Source: Halosolutus amylolyticus (lineage in GTDB: Archaea > Halobacteriota > Halobacteria > Halobacteriales > Natrialbaceae). Taken from it: 64,000 bases of DNA. Below the pieces are notes generated by a model. That model ran no database searches and was not told where the DNA came from. It saw only the letters and a list, made by a program, of their open reading frames with translations. Positions 26,187 to 35,376 of the stretch are shown here, piece by piece (the stretch's first letter is position 1; each line of letters opens with the position of its first letter). A program made the translations under genes and the position numbers. The DNA is taken from NCBI RefSeq assembly GCF_023566055.1, contig NZ_JALIQP010000002.1:124001-188000 (forward strand). Reading direction: 5' to 3'.

Positions 26187-26954
26187 ATGGTGGACTGGCA
26201 GACGCTGATCGACGAACCGGCCGTCATAGCGGCGGCGGTGCTGGCGCTCGGACTGGTGATCGGCTATCTCGTCGGCCGACTGAACAAGGAGTTGCTCACC
26301 GCCTCCGGCGTTCCCGAGGCGGTCGAAGGGACGCCGTTCGAGCGGACCGCCCAGTCGATCGGGACCTCGACGGTCGAGATCGTCGCCCGACTGAGTTCGT
26401 GGTTCATCTACGGGATCGCCGTCCTGACCGCGATCCACATCGCGCAGTTGCTCGATACGAACGCCTTCTGGCTCCGCGTGACGGAGTTCATCCCGCAGGT
26501 GTTTATCGCCGTCCTCGTGCTCATTCTCGGCTTCATCATCGCGGACAAGTCCGAACTGGTGGTCAGCGAGTACCTCCGCGGGGTCAAACTCCCGGAGGTG
26601 TCGGTGATCCCGAAGATCGTCAAGTACTCGGTGCTCTACGTGGCGTTCATCATCGCGCTGGGCCAGATCGGCGTCCACGTGATCGCGCTGATGATTTTGC
26701 TGACGGTCTACGCGGCCGGGATCGTGATCGTCGGTACCTTCGCGTTCAAGGACTTCCTCGTCTCGAGTGCGGCGGGAATCTACCTGTTGCTCAACCAGCC
26801 GTACAGCATCGGCGACGAGATCGAGATCGGCGACCAGTCGGGCATCGTCCAGGAGGTCGATCTGTTCGTGACGAAGATCGAGAACGACTCGGAGGAGTAC
26901 ATCGTTCCCAACCGGAAGGTGTTCGAAAACGGGATCGTCCGTGTCAGGGAGTAA
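26187..26954 (+). CDS. MscS-family mechanosensitive ion channel
   Basis: 255 residues from ATG 26187, one base past the dacZ stop. The protein has four to five hydrophobic segments (about 10-28, 70-90, 105-125, 145-165, 170-195). The pore-lining helix is rich in Ala and Gly and runs into a Phe-Lys-Asp-Phe stretch. It is followed by the MscS beta domain with the conserved N-Q-P-Y-(S)-I-G-D-E-I and Y-I-V-P-N-R-K motifs. It is short and ends after the beta domain, without the large C-terminal vestibule. It would release osmolytes on hypo-osmotic shock. Co-transcription with dacZ suggests control by c-di-AMP. Confidence 0.9.
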   Translation: MVDWQTLIDEPAVIAAAVLALGLVIGYLVGRLNKELLTASGVPEAVEGTPFERTAQSIGTSTVEIVARLSSWFIYGIAVLTAIHIAQLLDTNAFWLRVTEFIPQVFIAVLVLILGFIIADKSELVVSEYLRGVKLPEVSVIPKIVKYSVLYVAFIIALGQIGVHVIALMILLTVYAAGIVIVGTFAFKDFLVSSAAGIYLLLNQPYSIGDEIEIGDQSGIVQEVDLFVTKIENDSEEYIVPNRKVFENGIVRVRE

Positions 26955-26992
26955 GGCGACCGTCGGCGCCCGAAACGGCCGGCTCGACGATA

Positions 26993-27817
26993 CTATCCGT
27001 CGATCGAGAGACCCGCGTGCCAGCGATCGACGCCGGCCTCGCGCTTGACCGCGTCCATCTTCGCCAGCAGGTGGGTCGCGAGGGTGGCCGTCTCGGCCGC
27101 GCGTGACTCGCCCTCGGTCCGGAACTCGCCCGTTTCGCGGTTGGCGTAGACGGTACAGACCGCACCGGCCCGGAGGCCGTAAATGTTCGCGAGCGTGAGG
27201 ATGGCGCTGGCTTCCATCTCGATGTTCTTGACGTTGGCTTCGGCGAGCTGGTCGACGAGGTCGTCCGCCCCCGCGGCCTCGAAGCCGTCGAAGCCGGGCC
27301 GGCCCTGCCCGGCGTAGAAGGAGTCGGCGCTCATCGTCACGCCGGTGTGGTAGTCGTAGCCGAGCCGTTCGGCGGCGGCGACGAGCGCCGAGACGACCTC
27401 GTGGTCCGCGGCGGCGGGGTAATCCTCGCGGACGTACTCGTCGCTGGTCCCCTCCTGGCGGACGGCACCGGTCGTGATCACGAGGTCGCCGACGTCCATC
27501 TCGGCCTGGATCGCGCCGCAGGAGCCGACCCGGATGAACGTATCCGAGCCGACGCGGGCGAGTTCCTCGACGGCGATCGCGGCGGAGGGACTCCCGATCC
27601 CGGTCGAGGTGACGGAGATCGGCGTCCCCTCGGCGGTCCCCGTCGCGGTCCGGTACTCGCGGTGGTGGGCGACGACGTCGTGGTCGTCCCAGCCCGCGAC
27701 GATCTTCTCGAGGCGTTCGGGGTTGCCCGGCAGGAGTACGGTGTCGGCGACGTCTTCGGGGCCGACCTCCAGGTGATACTGTACGTCAGCGTTGGGATCT
27801 TCGCTGTCCCCTGGCAT
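26993..27817 (-). CDS. udp: Uridine phosphorylase (nucleoside phosphorylase-I family)
   Basis: 274 residues. It cleaves uridine (or a related nucleoside) with phosphate to uracil and ribose-1-phosphate. Hallmarks of the NP-I family are L-L-P-G-N-P-E-R near residue 28, the T-G-I-G-S-P-S-A phosphate loop near 73, G-S-C-G-A-I-Q near 97, and E-M-E-A-S-A near 198, which contacts the ribose. Start ATG 27815-27817, divergent from the DUF488 gene. It fits the cytidine deaminase, nucleoside importer and mutase genes to its right. Confidence 0.9.
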   Translation of the reverse strand: MPGDSEDPNADVQYHLEVGPEDVADTVLLPGNPERLEKIVAGWDDHDVVAHHREYRTATGTAEGTPISVTSTGIGSPSAAIAVEELARVGSDTFIRVGSCGAIQAEMDVGDLVITTGAVRQEGTSDEYVREDYPAAADHEVVSALVAAAERLGYDYHTGVTMSADSFYAGQGRPGFDGFEAAGADDLVDQLAEANVKNIEMEASAILTLANIYGLRAGAVCTVYANRETGEFRTEGESRAAETATLATHLLAKMDAVKREAGVDRWHAGLSIDG

Positions 27818-27876
27818 GGAATAGCGGCGTTTCGCACCGCCACTGTATATAAATGCGGGGCGGGCGTAGCCCGCGT

Positions 27877-28317
27877 ATGGCAGACGCGACGCTCTCGGAC
27901 ACCTACGTCGCCGCGATCCAGCACGATCGGGCCGACGTGGCGCCGGACGCGACGCTCGTCGGCGTCGTCCGGAGCCCGACCGGGTGGTTCCACGCGGCCG
28001 TCGACGAGAACGTGCCCGAACTCGGGCCGCCGGCCGCGTTGCTCGACGAGATCAACGACGTCGAGGAGGAGTTCAAGATGCAGGGGCTCTGCGAGGAAGG
28101 CGCGCACAACGCCGCATGGGATCGGGTCGACTTCGACGATCGGTACCGCGAGCACATAGACGAGTCCCCCGACGCCCGGACGGCGTTCGAGTCGCTGTGC
28201 GATCGGCTAGAGAGCGGCGAGTCGATCGCGCTCGTCTGTTTCGAGAACACGGACAAGAAGCGGTGTCACCGGACGATCCTGCGCGATCGGCTCGAAACGC
28301 AACTGGCCGACGACTGA
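27877..28317 (+). CDS. DUF488 family protein
   Basis: 146 residues from ATG 27877 (MADATLSDTY), 8 codons inside the longest frame. The C-terminal pattern A-L-V-C-F-E-N-T-D-K-K-R-C-H-R is the DUF488 signature, with a Cys pair and His that may bind metal or act as a nucleophile. The family has no established function. It is divergent from udp with about 60 bases between, so the two may share control. Confidence 0.85.
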   Translation: MADATLSDTYVAAIQHDRADVAPDATLVGVVRSPTGWFHAAVDENVPELGPPAALLDEINDVEEEFKMQGLCEEGAHNAAWDRVDFDDRYREHIDESPDARTAFESLCDRLESGESIALVCFENTDKKRCHRTILRDRLETQLADD

Positions 28318-28339
28318 GCGGGACCACGGGCCAACGGCG

Positions 28340-28738
28340 CTACTCGAGCGTCTCCTCCGTAATCGTGTTCGGCAGCAGATCGCCGAGCGCGTACTCGGAC
28401 GCCGGTTCGTCGTCCCCTTCGTCGCAGATCACGACGAGGTCGTCGTCGCAGAACTCTGCGAGGGTCTGGCGGCACATCCCGCAGGGGGTGACGCCGTCCC
28501 GGCGGTTCGAACTGACCGCGATTCGTGAAAAGTCGCGGTGGCCGTTCTTGACCGCCTCCGCGATCGCGACCTCCTCGGCGTGGAGGCTGTTGCTGTAGTT
28601 CGCGTTCTCCAGGTTGCAGCCGACGAACACCTCGCCGTCGGCGGTCTCGAGGGCGGCCCCGACGCGGTACTCGGAGTAGGGGACGTGCGACTGCGACTGG
28701 ATCTCCCGGGCGGCGGCGACGAGTTCGGCTGCGCTCAT
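28340..28738 (-). CDS. cdd: Cytidine deaminase
   Basis: 132 residues, the usual length of the homotetrameric type. It deaminates cytidine or deoxycytidine to uridine, feeding uridine phosphorylase. The zinc ligands and catalytic glutamate are in H-A-E-E-V-A (near 54) and P-C-G-M-C-R-Q (near 87). The N-terminal V-P-Y-S-E-Y-R-V-G-A-A-L motif positions the nucleoside. Leftward, within a group of nucleoside genes. Confidence 0.95.
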   Translation of the reverse strand: MSAAELVAAAREIQSQSHVPYSEYRVGAALETADGEVFVGCNLENANYSNSLHAEEVAIAEAVKNGHRDFSRIAVSSNRRDGVTPCGMCRQTLAEFCDDDLVVICDEGDDEPASEYALGDLLPNTITEETLE

Positions 28739-28807
28739 GGGAAGAGGTATCTCGGGTTCGAGGAAGAAAGTACCGACCCGATCGCGATCGATCGGCCGCT
28801 CTCGGAA

Positions 28808-29950
28808 TCAGTCGCCGTCCAGCAGTGACTCGATCGCCGCCTCGTCGTAGCCGATCGATGCCAGGACGTCCCGGGTGTGCTCGCCGTGGCCCGGCGTCTC
28901 CGACGGGGCGGGCGACGCACCCCTGATCGGCGAGAGGATCGCCGGGTCGTCACCCCGCCTGACCAGTCCGCGGTCCGCGAACTGGGGGTGCTCGAGCGCT
29001 TCCGCCGGCGTCAACACGGGTGCGACGGGGACGTCCGGGTCCACGAACGCGACCCACTCGTCGCGGGTCCGGTCGGCGAACACGTCCTCGAGTTCGGCCC
29101 GGAGGGCCGCCTGCTCGGCCTCGTCGTCGGTCCCATGGACGGACGCGAGGTCGGGGCGATCGACGGCGTCGCAGAACACCCGCCAGAACTTGGGTTCGAG
29201 CGCCGAGAGCGTGACGTACCGGCCGTCGGCGGTTTCGTAGACGTTGTACCACGGATGACCGCCGGTGAGGAAGTCGTCGCCCGGACGCGGGTCGTCGCCG
29301 TACAGGGCGGGCGTGGCCACCGCCTGGGAGAACGACAGCACCGCGTCCGAGAGCGAACAGTCGAGGTAGGTACCGCCCGTGCCGCCGAGTTCCCGCGAGA
29401 GCAGGGCCGAGACGATCACGAACGCGGCGGACAGTCCGCCGGCCATGTCCGCGATCGGGTAGCCCGGGATCCGGGGCCGTTCGTCGCGATCCGTTCGGGT
29501 CACATCGAGCAGCCCGGCCAGGCCGACGTAGCCGAGGTCGTGACCGGCGTGATCGCGGTACGGTCCCTCCTGACCGTAGCCGGAGAGCGAGCAGTAGACC
29601 AGGTCGGGATTGCGTTCGCGCACCGTCTCGTGGTCGATCCCGAGCCGATCGACCACGCCGGGACGGAAGCTCTCGATCAGGACGTCCGCGTCCTCGACGA
29701 GTTCCAGGAACGCGTCGCGTCCGTCGTCGGCTTTCAGGTCGAGCGCGACGCTTCGTTTCCCGCGGTTGACCGCCTCGAAGACGGCCCCGGTGCCGTCGTC
29801 GGTAATCGGCGGCAGGTACCGCGCGTAATCGCCGCGATCGGGATCTTCGACCTTGAGCACGTCCGCACCGAGGTCCGCGAGCAACTGGGTGGCGTACGGG
29901 CCGGGCAGGAGCCGCGTCAGATCGAGCACGCGGACCGAATCGAGGTTCAT
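28808..29950 (-). CDS. CaiB/BaiF family CoA-transferase
   Basis: 380 residues from ATG 29948-29950 (MNLDSVRVLDLTRLLPGPY); a GTG at 29962 is an alternative. Type III CoA-transferases move CoA between carboxylic acids through an aspartyl-CoA intermediate, and racemases of 2-methylacyl-CoA share the fold. The catalytic Asp lies in G-H-D-L-G-Y-V-G-L-A-G, and the N-terminal L-A-D-L-G-A-D-V-L-K-V-E motif is conserved. The substrate is not evident. It is not obviously part of nucleoside metabolism. Confidence 0.88.
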   Translation of the reverse strand: MNLDSVRVLDLTRLLPGPYATQLLADLGADVLKVEDPDRGDYARYLPPITDDGTGAVFEAVNRGKRSVALDLKADDGRDAFLELVEDADVLIESFRPGVVDRLGIDHETVRERNPDLVYCSLSGYGQEGPYRDHAGHDLGYVGLAGLLDVTRTDRDERPRIPGYPIADMAGGLSAAFVIVSALLSRELGGTGGTYLDCSLSDAVLSFSQAVATPALYGDDPRPGDDFLTGGHPWYNVYETADGRYVTLSALEPKFWRVFCDAVDRPDLASVHGTDDEAEQAALRAELEDVFADRTRDEWVAFVDPDVPVAPVLTPAEALEHPQFADRGLVRRGDDPAILSPIRGASPAPSETPGHGEHTRDVLASIGYDEAAIESLLDGD

Positions 29951-30080
29951 ACCTGCAGTCACGACGGGGCGGTACTTTACGGAATTGCAAGGAGAACGCC
30001 CCGGGGCTCGACCCCGAGGCGATTCACCGTCGGTATACGGAACCGCGACCTGGATTCGGATGGATCGCGCGAAGCGCTCC

Positions 30081-30164
30081 TATAGTAGCAACTGAAAGTC
30101 AATGCACACCTGATCGCAGGACAGCTTTGCGATCAGTATGTAAATCGTTTCAGTTGCTACGATA
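30081..30164. repeat. 84-bp nested palindromic element
   Basis: The outer arms GTAGCAACTGAAA (30085-30097) and TTTCAGTTGCTAC (30148-30160) pair perfectly over 13 bases and extend with one mismatch to the element ends. Inside is a second perfect 9-bp hairpin, CTGATCGCA (30110-30118) and TGCGATCAG (30128-30136), with loop GGACAGCTT. The element is A/T-richer than its neighbours and fills the gap between the CoA-transferase promoter and the last importer gene. It has the look of a miniature mobile or RNA-forming repeat. Confidence 0.75.
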
Positions 30165-30179
30165 CCCGCCGATCCGGTA

Positions 30180-31235
30180 TCAGTCCTCGCCGGACTCGTA
30201 GTGTTCGCCAGCGGCCTCCGGGAGACGGGTGCGACCGACGAACACGAGGACGACGATGACCGTCATGTGCGGGATCGTCCGGATGAGTTCCGTCGGAATG
30301 GCGTAGCCCGCCGTCTGGAGCCCGGTTTGCATCGAGTTGAGCCCGGCAAAGAGGAACGAGCCGAGCAACGCGCCGATCGGGTGGTAGTTCGCGAGCAGAT
30401 AGGTCGCGATCGCGATGAACCCGCGGCCGCCGATCGCCGTGTCGCCGCCGCCGGCGAACGTTCCGAGGTGGCCCAGTGCGAACCCGGCACCGCCGAGGCC
30501 GGCGAAGACGCCGGAAAGGAGCACCGCGGCGTACCGGACCTTGCGGACGTCGACGCCGGCCGTGTCCAGCGCCTTCGGATTCTCGCCGCTGGCGACGACC
30601 CACCGTCCGAACGCCGTCCGGGAGAGCAGGTACCAGCCGGCGACCGCGCCGACGAGCATGAGGTACACCTGCGGCGGCGTGTCGAACAGCAGGTGGCCGA
30701 TCAGGGGGATCTCCGACAGCACCGGAACCGTCACGGCGCCAAAGCGCGTGACGTTCGCGGTGTTCGGACTGCCGAAGACGATCCGCGAGGCGAACGGCGC
30801 GAGCCCGAGCGAGATGAGCCAGACCGCGAGCCCCGCGATGATCTGGTCGGCCTCGAAGTCGATACAGACGATCGCGAAGACCAGCGCCAGCAGGACGCTG
30901 ACGAGGACGCCGACCAGCAGGCCCCACCACTGGTTCGAGAGCCCCATCGTCGCGGCGCCGTCGCCGAGCCAGTGGACGGCGATGATCGAACTGAACGCCG
31001 ACACGATGAGCAGGCCCTCGATCCCGATGTTGATGACGCCGCTCTTCTCGGCGAAGATGCCGCCGATCGCGGCGAGCGCGATCGGGACGGCCAGCCGGAG
31101 CGTCGCCGCCTGCCAGCTCGCGGGCGTGACCCACAGGAACGCGAGGAGGAGGATGAGCCCACCGATCGTCGCCTCGAGCGGGCGCTCGGCCAGCTGCTCG
31201 CGAGCGGTGCGGAGTCGCTTACGCATCGGTCTCAC
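30180..31235 (-). CDS. ABC importer permease 2, BmpA-type nucleoside system
   Basis: 351 residues with about eight to nine membrane helices. It belongs to the BPD_transp_2 (LivH/RbsC-like) permease group. It shows the E-K-S-G-V-I-N-I-G-I-E-G-L motif that marks the second permease of BmpA/PnrA-linked nucleoside importers. Last gene of a leftward four-gene operon. Its start overlaps the end of the preceding permease gene by 17 bases. With its partner it forms the channel for nucleosides (inferred from the substrate-binding family). Confidence 0.9.
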   Translation of the reverse strand: MRPMRKRLRTAREQLAERPLEATIGGLILLLAFLWVTPASWQAATLRLAVPIALAAIGGIFAEKSGVINIGIEGLLIVSAFSSIIAVHWLGDGAATMGLSNQWWGLLVGVLVSVLLALVFAIVCIDFEADQIIAGLAVWLISLGLAPFASRIVFGSPNTANVTRFGAVTVPVLSEIPLIGHLLFDTPPQVYLMLVGAVAGWYLLSRTAFGRWVVASGENPKALDTAGVDVRKVRYAAVLLSGVFAGLGGAGFALGHLGTFAGGGDTAIGGRGFIAIATYLLANYHPIGALLGSFLFAGLNSMQTGLQTAGYAIPTELIRTIPHMTVIVVLVFVGRTRLPEAAGEHYESGED

Positions 31236-32469
31236 CTCCGTCGTCGGTGCCGCCGTCCGCCCGCACCGGTTCCCGCGAGCCGACGTCGGTGTAGCGTCGG
31301 CCGAGCATCCTGAAGAACTCCGGCATCGCGACGAAGAGGATGATCAGGCCGGAAAGGATGCCCACGAGCTCCGGCGGGACGTCCGTCGCGGTCCCGATCG
31401 AGTTCGAGCCGCTATCGAGAACGCCGAACAGGAACGCCGCCGCGCCGACGCCGAGCGGGTTGTTGCCGGCCAGTACGGAGACGGCGATGCCGTCGAAGCC
31501 GATCGAGGGGACGTTCTCGAGCCAGCGGCCGTGGACCATGAGCACCCAGAACGCGCCGGAGATGCCCCCGAGCGCCCCGGAGAAGGTCATGCTGGCGACG
31601 GTCATCCGCTTTTCGTCGACGCCGCCGTAGGCGGCCGCCGCGGGCTGGATGCCGCTGGTCCGCAGTTCGTAGCCGAACGAGGTTCGCGCGAACAGCCAGG
31701 CGATCCCGAGGATGAGCGCGACGGCGAAACCGAGCGCGAGCAGCGAGAAGTCCATCCGCGGGTCGAAGCCGACGACCGGAACGGTCGGGATCTCTGCGTA
31801 CTCGGGCACCGGCGCCGTCTGGGAGTTGGGGCTGTTCGGGTCCTGAAACTGCCAGGAGAGCAACGTCGACGTGATGCCGACCGCGACGAAGTTGAGCATG
31901 ATCGTCGTGATGACCTCGTTGGCTTCTGCGTAGGCCTTCAGGACGCCCGGTATCGCGCCCCACAACCCACCGACGATCGCGCCGGCGAGCACGCCCAGCG
32001 GGATGAGCGCGACCGTCCCGACGAAGCCGCCGGGGACGACTGCCGCCGCGTAGACGACCGTGATGGCCGTCGCGAGTCCGCCGATGACGAGTTGTCCCTG
32101 GGTCCCGATGTTGAGCAGGCCGGCGCGGAACGCCACCGCAACCGACAGCCCGGCGAAGATCAGCAGCGTCGTCCGCTGGAGGGTCTCCGCGAGGCTGTAG
32201 TTAGTGAGGCTCCACCCGCCCTCGAGCGGGTGGCCCAGCGCGCCGAGGAACAGTTCGTAGTAGACCTGCATCGGATTGTAACAGAACGTCCTGCCGGCGA
32301 GATCGAGGCCGGCCCGGCAGGAGGCGTAGCCGCCGGAGACGAACACGAGCACGCCGCCGACGAGGACGGCGGCCAGCAGTGCCGCGAGGCTGATGACGAC
32401 CCGTTCGAGGACCGACGCCCGGACGAGCCGTTCGAGAAGCCGTTCGAACCGCTCTTTTGCCGCGCTCAT
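31219..32469 (-). CDS. ABC importer permease 1, BmpA-type nucleoside system
   Basis: 416 residues. About nine helices of the BPD_transp_2 fold, with the N-I-G-T-Q-G-Q-L-V-I-G-G motif of the first permease in these systems and a family-typical extracellular loop between helices 1 and 2 that carries two Cys. It overlaps the ATPase gene by four bases (ATGA) upstream and the second permease gene by 17 bases downstream, a strong sign of translational coupling. It forms the heterodimeric membrane part of the importer. Confidence 0.9.
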   Translation of the reverse strand: MSAAKERFERLLERLVRASVLERVVISLAALLAAVLVGGVLVFVSGGYASCRAGLDLAGRTFCYNPMQVYYELFLGALGHPLEGGWSLTNYSLAETLQRTTLLIFAGLSVAVAFRAGLLNIGTQGQLVIGGLATAITVVYAAAVVPGGFVGTVALIPLGVLAGAIVGGLWGAIPGVLKAYAEANEVITTIMLNFVAVGITSTLLSWQFQDPNSPNSQTAPVPEYAEIPTVPVVGFDPRMDFSLLALGFAVALILGIAWLFARTSFGYELRTSGIQPAAAAYGGVDEKRMTVASMTFSGALGGISGAFWVLMVHGRWLENVPSIGFDGIAVSVLAGNNPLGVGAAAFLFGVLDSGSNSIGTATDVPPELVGILSGLIILFVAMPEFFRMLGRRYTDVGSREPVRADGGTDDGGETDA

Positions 32470-34130
32470 CGGGTCTCACCCCCGAGGTCGCCAGTCGTAC
32501 CGTCGCCGCCGTCGTCGGCGCGATCGGCCCCGGGACGGTGGCCGGCCATGAGCAGACCGAGGTCCTCCTCGGTGACGGCGTCGGGATCGGTGACGTCGAT
32601 GAACTCCCCCTCGTAGATGACCGCCAGCCGATCGGACAGCGAACGGACCTCGTCGAGTTTCGAGGAGACGAGCAAGATTGCGACCCCCTCGCGCCGGAGT
32701 TCGAGGAGTCGATCGTGGATGAATTCGGTCGACCCGATGTCGACGCCCCGGGTGGGGTGGGTCGCGACGACCAGCGACGGATCGCGCTCGAACTCGCGAC
32801 CGACGATGAACTTCTGCTGGTTGCCCCCGGAGAACGAGTGGGCGGCGGCGTCGGCGTCCGGTGGGCGGACGTCGTAGGTCTCGATGAGTTCTTCGGTGTG
32901 GTCGCGGACGTCCTCCCAGTCGATGCGACCGTCGTCGGCGAACTCCGGCGATCGCTGACTGCCGAGGAGGCCGTTCTCGACGAGGTCGAACGGCATGACG
33001 AGGCCGCGCTCGTGGCGGTCCTCGGGAACGTAGGCCATCCCGGACTCGATCCGCCGGCGGCGGGGCCACTCCGTGACGTCCTGCTCCTCGTAGCGGATCG
33101 TCCCCGTCTCGGGCGTCCGCAGGCCGGTAATCGCCTCGATCAGTTCGGCTTGCCCGTTGCCGTCGACTCCCGCGATGCCGACGATCTCGCCGGCACGAAC
33201 GTCGAGGTCGATTCCGGAGACGACCTCGACGCCGCGAGCGTCCTCGACCGTTACGTCCCGCGTCGAGAGGACGACGTCGCCCGTCTCGACCGGTTCGGAT
33301 TCGGCCTCGAGGATCACTTCCCGACCGACCATGCGCTCGGCCAGGTCCGTCCGACTCGTGGTGGTGGGGTCGACCGTCCCCACGGACTCCCCGTCCCGGA
33401 GGACGGTGATCGCGTCCGCGGCGTGGGTCGCCTCCTCTAGCTTGTGCGTGATGAAGATGATCGTCTTCCCCCGATCGGTGAGTTCCTCGAGGACGTCGTA
33501 GAGCCCCTCAACCTCCTGGGGCGTGAGGACGGCCGTCGGTTCGTCGAGGATAAGGACGTCCGCGCCGCGGTAGAGGGTCTTGAGGATCTCGACGCGTTGC
33601 TGGAAGCCGACGCTCAATTCCTCGACCGTCGCCGTCGGATCGACGTCGAACCCGTACCGATCGCAGAGGTCCCGGATCTCGGCGTCGATCCGATCGCTGT
33701 CGACTGCCATGCCGAACCACTTCGTCGGTTCGTTCCCCAGCGCGATGTTCTCGGCGACCGTCATGGGATCGACGAGCATGAAGTGCTGGTGGATCATGCC
33801 GATACCGGCGTCGATCGCGTCCCGCGGCGTCTCGAACGACCGTTCTTCGCCGTCGACCACGACGCGTCCCTCTTCGGGTTCGTAGAGCCCGTAGAGGACG
33901 TTCATCAGCGTCGTTTTGCCGGCGCCGTTCTCGCCGAGCAACGCGTGGACGGTCCCCTGCTCGACGCGCAGGTCCACGTCGTCGTTGGCGACGACGCCGG
34001 GGAACCGTTTGGTGATGCCGTCGAGGTGGACGGCGAGGTCGCCACCCGTCCCGTCCCGGTTCGCGGAGTCGCCTGCCACTCCCTCGGACGTTCCCGTCCC
34101 GTCAGTCGTTCCCGTTCCCGACTCGGTCAT
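32466..34130 (-). CDS. ABC importer ATPase with two nucleotide-binding domains
   Basis: 554 residues from ATG 34128-34130 after rejecting a long non-conserved extension. The N-terminal 25 residues are Gly/Thr/Ser-rich. Domain 1 has G-E-N-G-A-G-K-T-T (Walker A), the variant signature L-S-V-G-F-Q-Q-R and L-I-L-D-E-P-T. Domain 2 has a degenerate Walker A (G-V-D-G-N-G-Q-A-E) and F-S-G-G-N-Q-Q-K. This duplicated layout with one altered site is typical of sugar and nucleoside importers of the RbsA/YufO type. It starts four bases after the binding-protein gene. Confidence 0.93.
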   Translation of the reverse strand: MTESGTGTTDGTGTSEGVAGDSANRDGTGGDLAVHLDGITKRFPGVVANDDVDLRVEQGTVHALLGENGAGKTTLMNVLYGLYEPEEGRVVVDGEERSFETPRDAIDAGIGMIHQHFMLVDPMTVAENIALGNEPTKWFGMAVDSDRIDAEIRDLCDRYGFDVDPTATVEELSVGFQQRVEILKTLYRGADVLILDEPTAVLTPQEVEGLYDVLEELTDRGKTIIFITHKLEEATHAADAITVLRDGESVGTVDPTTTSRTDLAERMVGREVILEAESEPVETGDVVLSTRDVTVEDARGVEVVSGIDLDVRAGEIVGIAGVDGNGQAELIEAITGLRTPETGTIRYEEQDVTEWPRRRRIESGMAYVPEDRHERGLVMPFDLVENGLLGSQRSPEFADDGRIDWEDVRDHTEELIETYDVRPPDADAAAHSFSGGNQQKFIVGREFERDPSLVVATHPTRGVDIGSTEFIHDRLLELRREGVAILLVSSKLDEVRSLSDRLAVIYEGEFIDVTDPDAVTEEDLGLLMAGHRPGADRADDGGDGTTGDLGGETR

Positions 34131-34134
34131 GCGG

Positions 34135-35187
34135 TTACAGTTCGCTCGGGACGTCGATCTCGCCGTCGATGATCGCCTGTCTGGACTCCGCGACCCGATC
34201 TTTGATTTCCTGGGGGATTTCGTCGCCGAGTTCGTCGCCGTAGGTGGCGCCGACGCCCTCCTCCTCGAGGCCCAGCGTCTCCGTCTGGCCACCTTCGAAG
34301 GCGTCGTCGACGACGGACTCCGTGGCCGAGTAGACCGCGGTGTCGACGCGCTTGACCATGCTCGCGAGGATGACGTCCGCGAAGTCCGGGTTGGACAGCG
34401 ACTGGTCGTCGTCGACGCCGATCGCGAACCGGCCTTCCTCCTGGGCCGCCTGGAAGACGCCGATGCCGGTGCGTCCGGCCGCGTGGAAGACGATGTCCGC
34501 GTCCTGCTCCTGGTACATCGTTCGCGCGGCTTCCTGGCCCTGTGCCGTGTCGTTGAAGCTTCCGATGTACGAGGAGACGACCTCCGCGTCCTCGTTCGCG
34601 TACGCGACGCCGGCTTCGAAGCCGGCCTGGAACGACTCGATCAGCGTGGATTCGGTCCCACCGACGAAGCCGACGACGTTGGCGTCGGGATTGGTCTCGC
34701 CCGCGCCGGCCGAGAACTCCTCGGTGGTGAGCAGACCCGCCAGGTGACCGACCTGGAACGATCCCTCCGGTTCGCCGAAGACGTAGCTCCGGACGTTGTC
34801 TGCCTCGACGACCGAGTCGACGATCATGAAGTTCTGATCCGGATACTGCTCGGCGTTCTCCGTGAGGGCTTCCGCCTGAGCGTAGCCGATACAGCTAATC
34901 AGGTCGTACTCGCCGGATTCGGCGAAGTCACGCTGAGCGCTGGGGAACTCGCCTTCGCTCCCCGGTTCCGTCTTGTCGTACGCGAGGTCGAAATCCTCCT
35001 CGGCCTGCTGGATCCCCTGCTGGGCCATGTCGTTGAACGAGTCGTCGCCGAGGCCACCGGTGGCGTACACCATCCCGACCTGGGCGTCCGCACTGCCTTC
35101 GTCGCCGAACCCACCGACACAGCCCGCCATAGCGGTGAGCCCTGCGATCGCTGTCCCCTTCAAAATTGTCCGTCGATCTCGTACCAT
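34135..35187 (-). CDS. BmpA/PnrA family substrate-binding lipoprotein
   Basis: 350 residues. It starts with a Tat signal (D-R-R-T-I-L-K-G-T) and a lipobox A-G-C, so the protein is lipid-anchored outside the membrane. The BMP domain shows G-G-L-G-D-D-S-F-N-D near residue 45 and two alpha/beta lobes, and E-S-F-Q-A-G-F-E-A-G-V in the middle. Members bind purine or other nucleosides. First gene of the importer operon and probably the most highly made product. A clear TATA box lies upstream. Confidence 0.92.
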   Translation of the reverse strand: MVRDRRTILKGTAIAGLTAMAGCVGGFGDEGSADAQVGMVYATGGLGDDSFNDMAQQGIQQAEEDFDLAYDKTEPGSEGEFPSAQRDFAESGEYDLISCIGYAQAEALTENAEQYPDQNFMIVDSVVEADNVRSYVFGEPEGSFQVGHLAGLLTTEEFSAGAGETNPDANVVGFVGGTESTLIESFQAGFEAGVAYANEDAEVVSSYIGSFNDTAQGQEAARTMYQEQDADIVFHAAGRTGIGVFQAAQEEGRFAIGVDDDQSLSNPDFADVILASMVKRVDTAVYSATESVVDDAFEGGQTETLGLEEEGVGATYGDELGDEIPQEIKDRVAESRQAIIDGEIDVPSEL

Positions 35188-35210
35188 CGGGCAGACTAGC
35201 GCAAACCATC

Positions 35211-35220
35211 ATTTTATACC
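35211..35220 (-). promoter_or_regulatory. TATA box of the nucleoside importer operon
   Basis: Minus-strand GGTATAAAAT, 24-33 bases before the BmpA start codon, in a notably A/T-rich pocket. It predicts a leaderless message for the whole four-gene operon. Confidence 0.65.
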
Positions 35221-35376
35221 CATCGAAACGGACATGTGTCGATTCAGTACGATCGAGCACCCAGGCCATCCGGCCAGCGACCCGATCGAGGACGGAGGCG
35301 TGTGCGTCGGCGCCGATCGGGAGCCACGCCGGAGGAGTCGATCGTACACTCACGAGGGGGAACCAAACCCGGCCCC

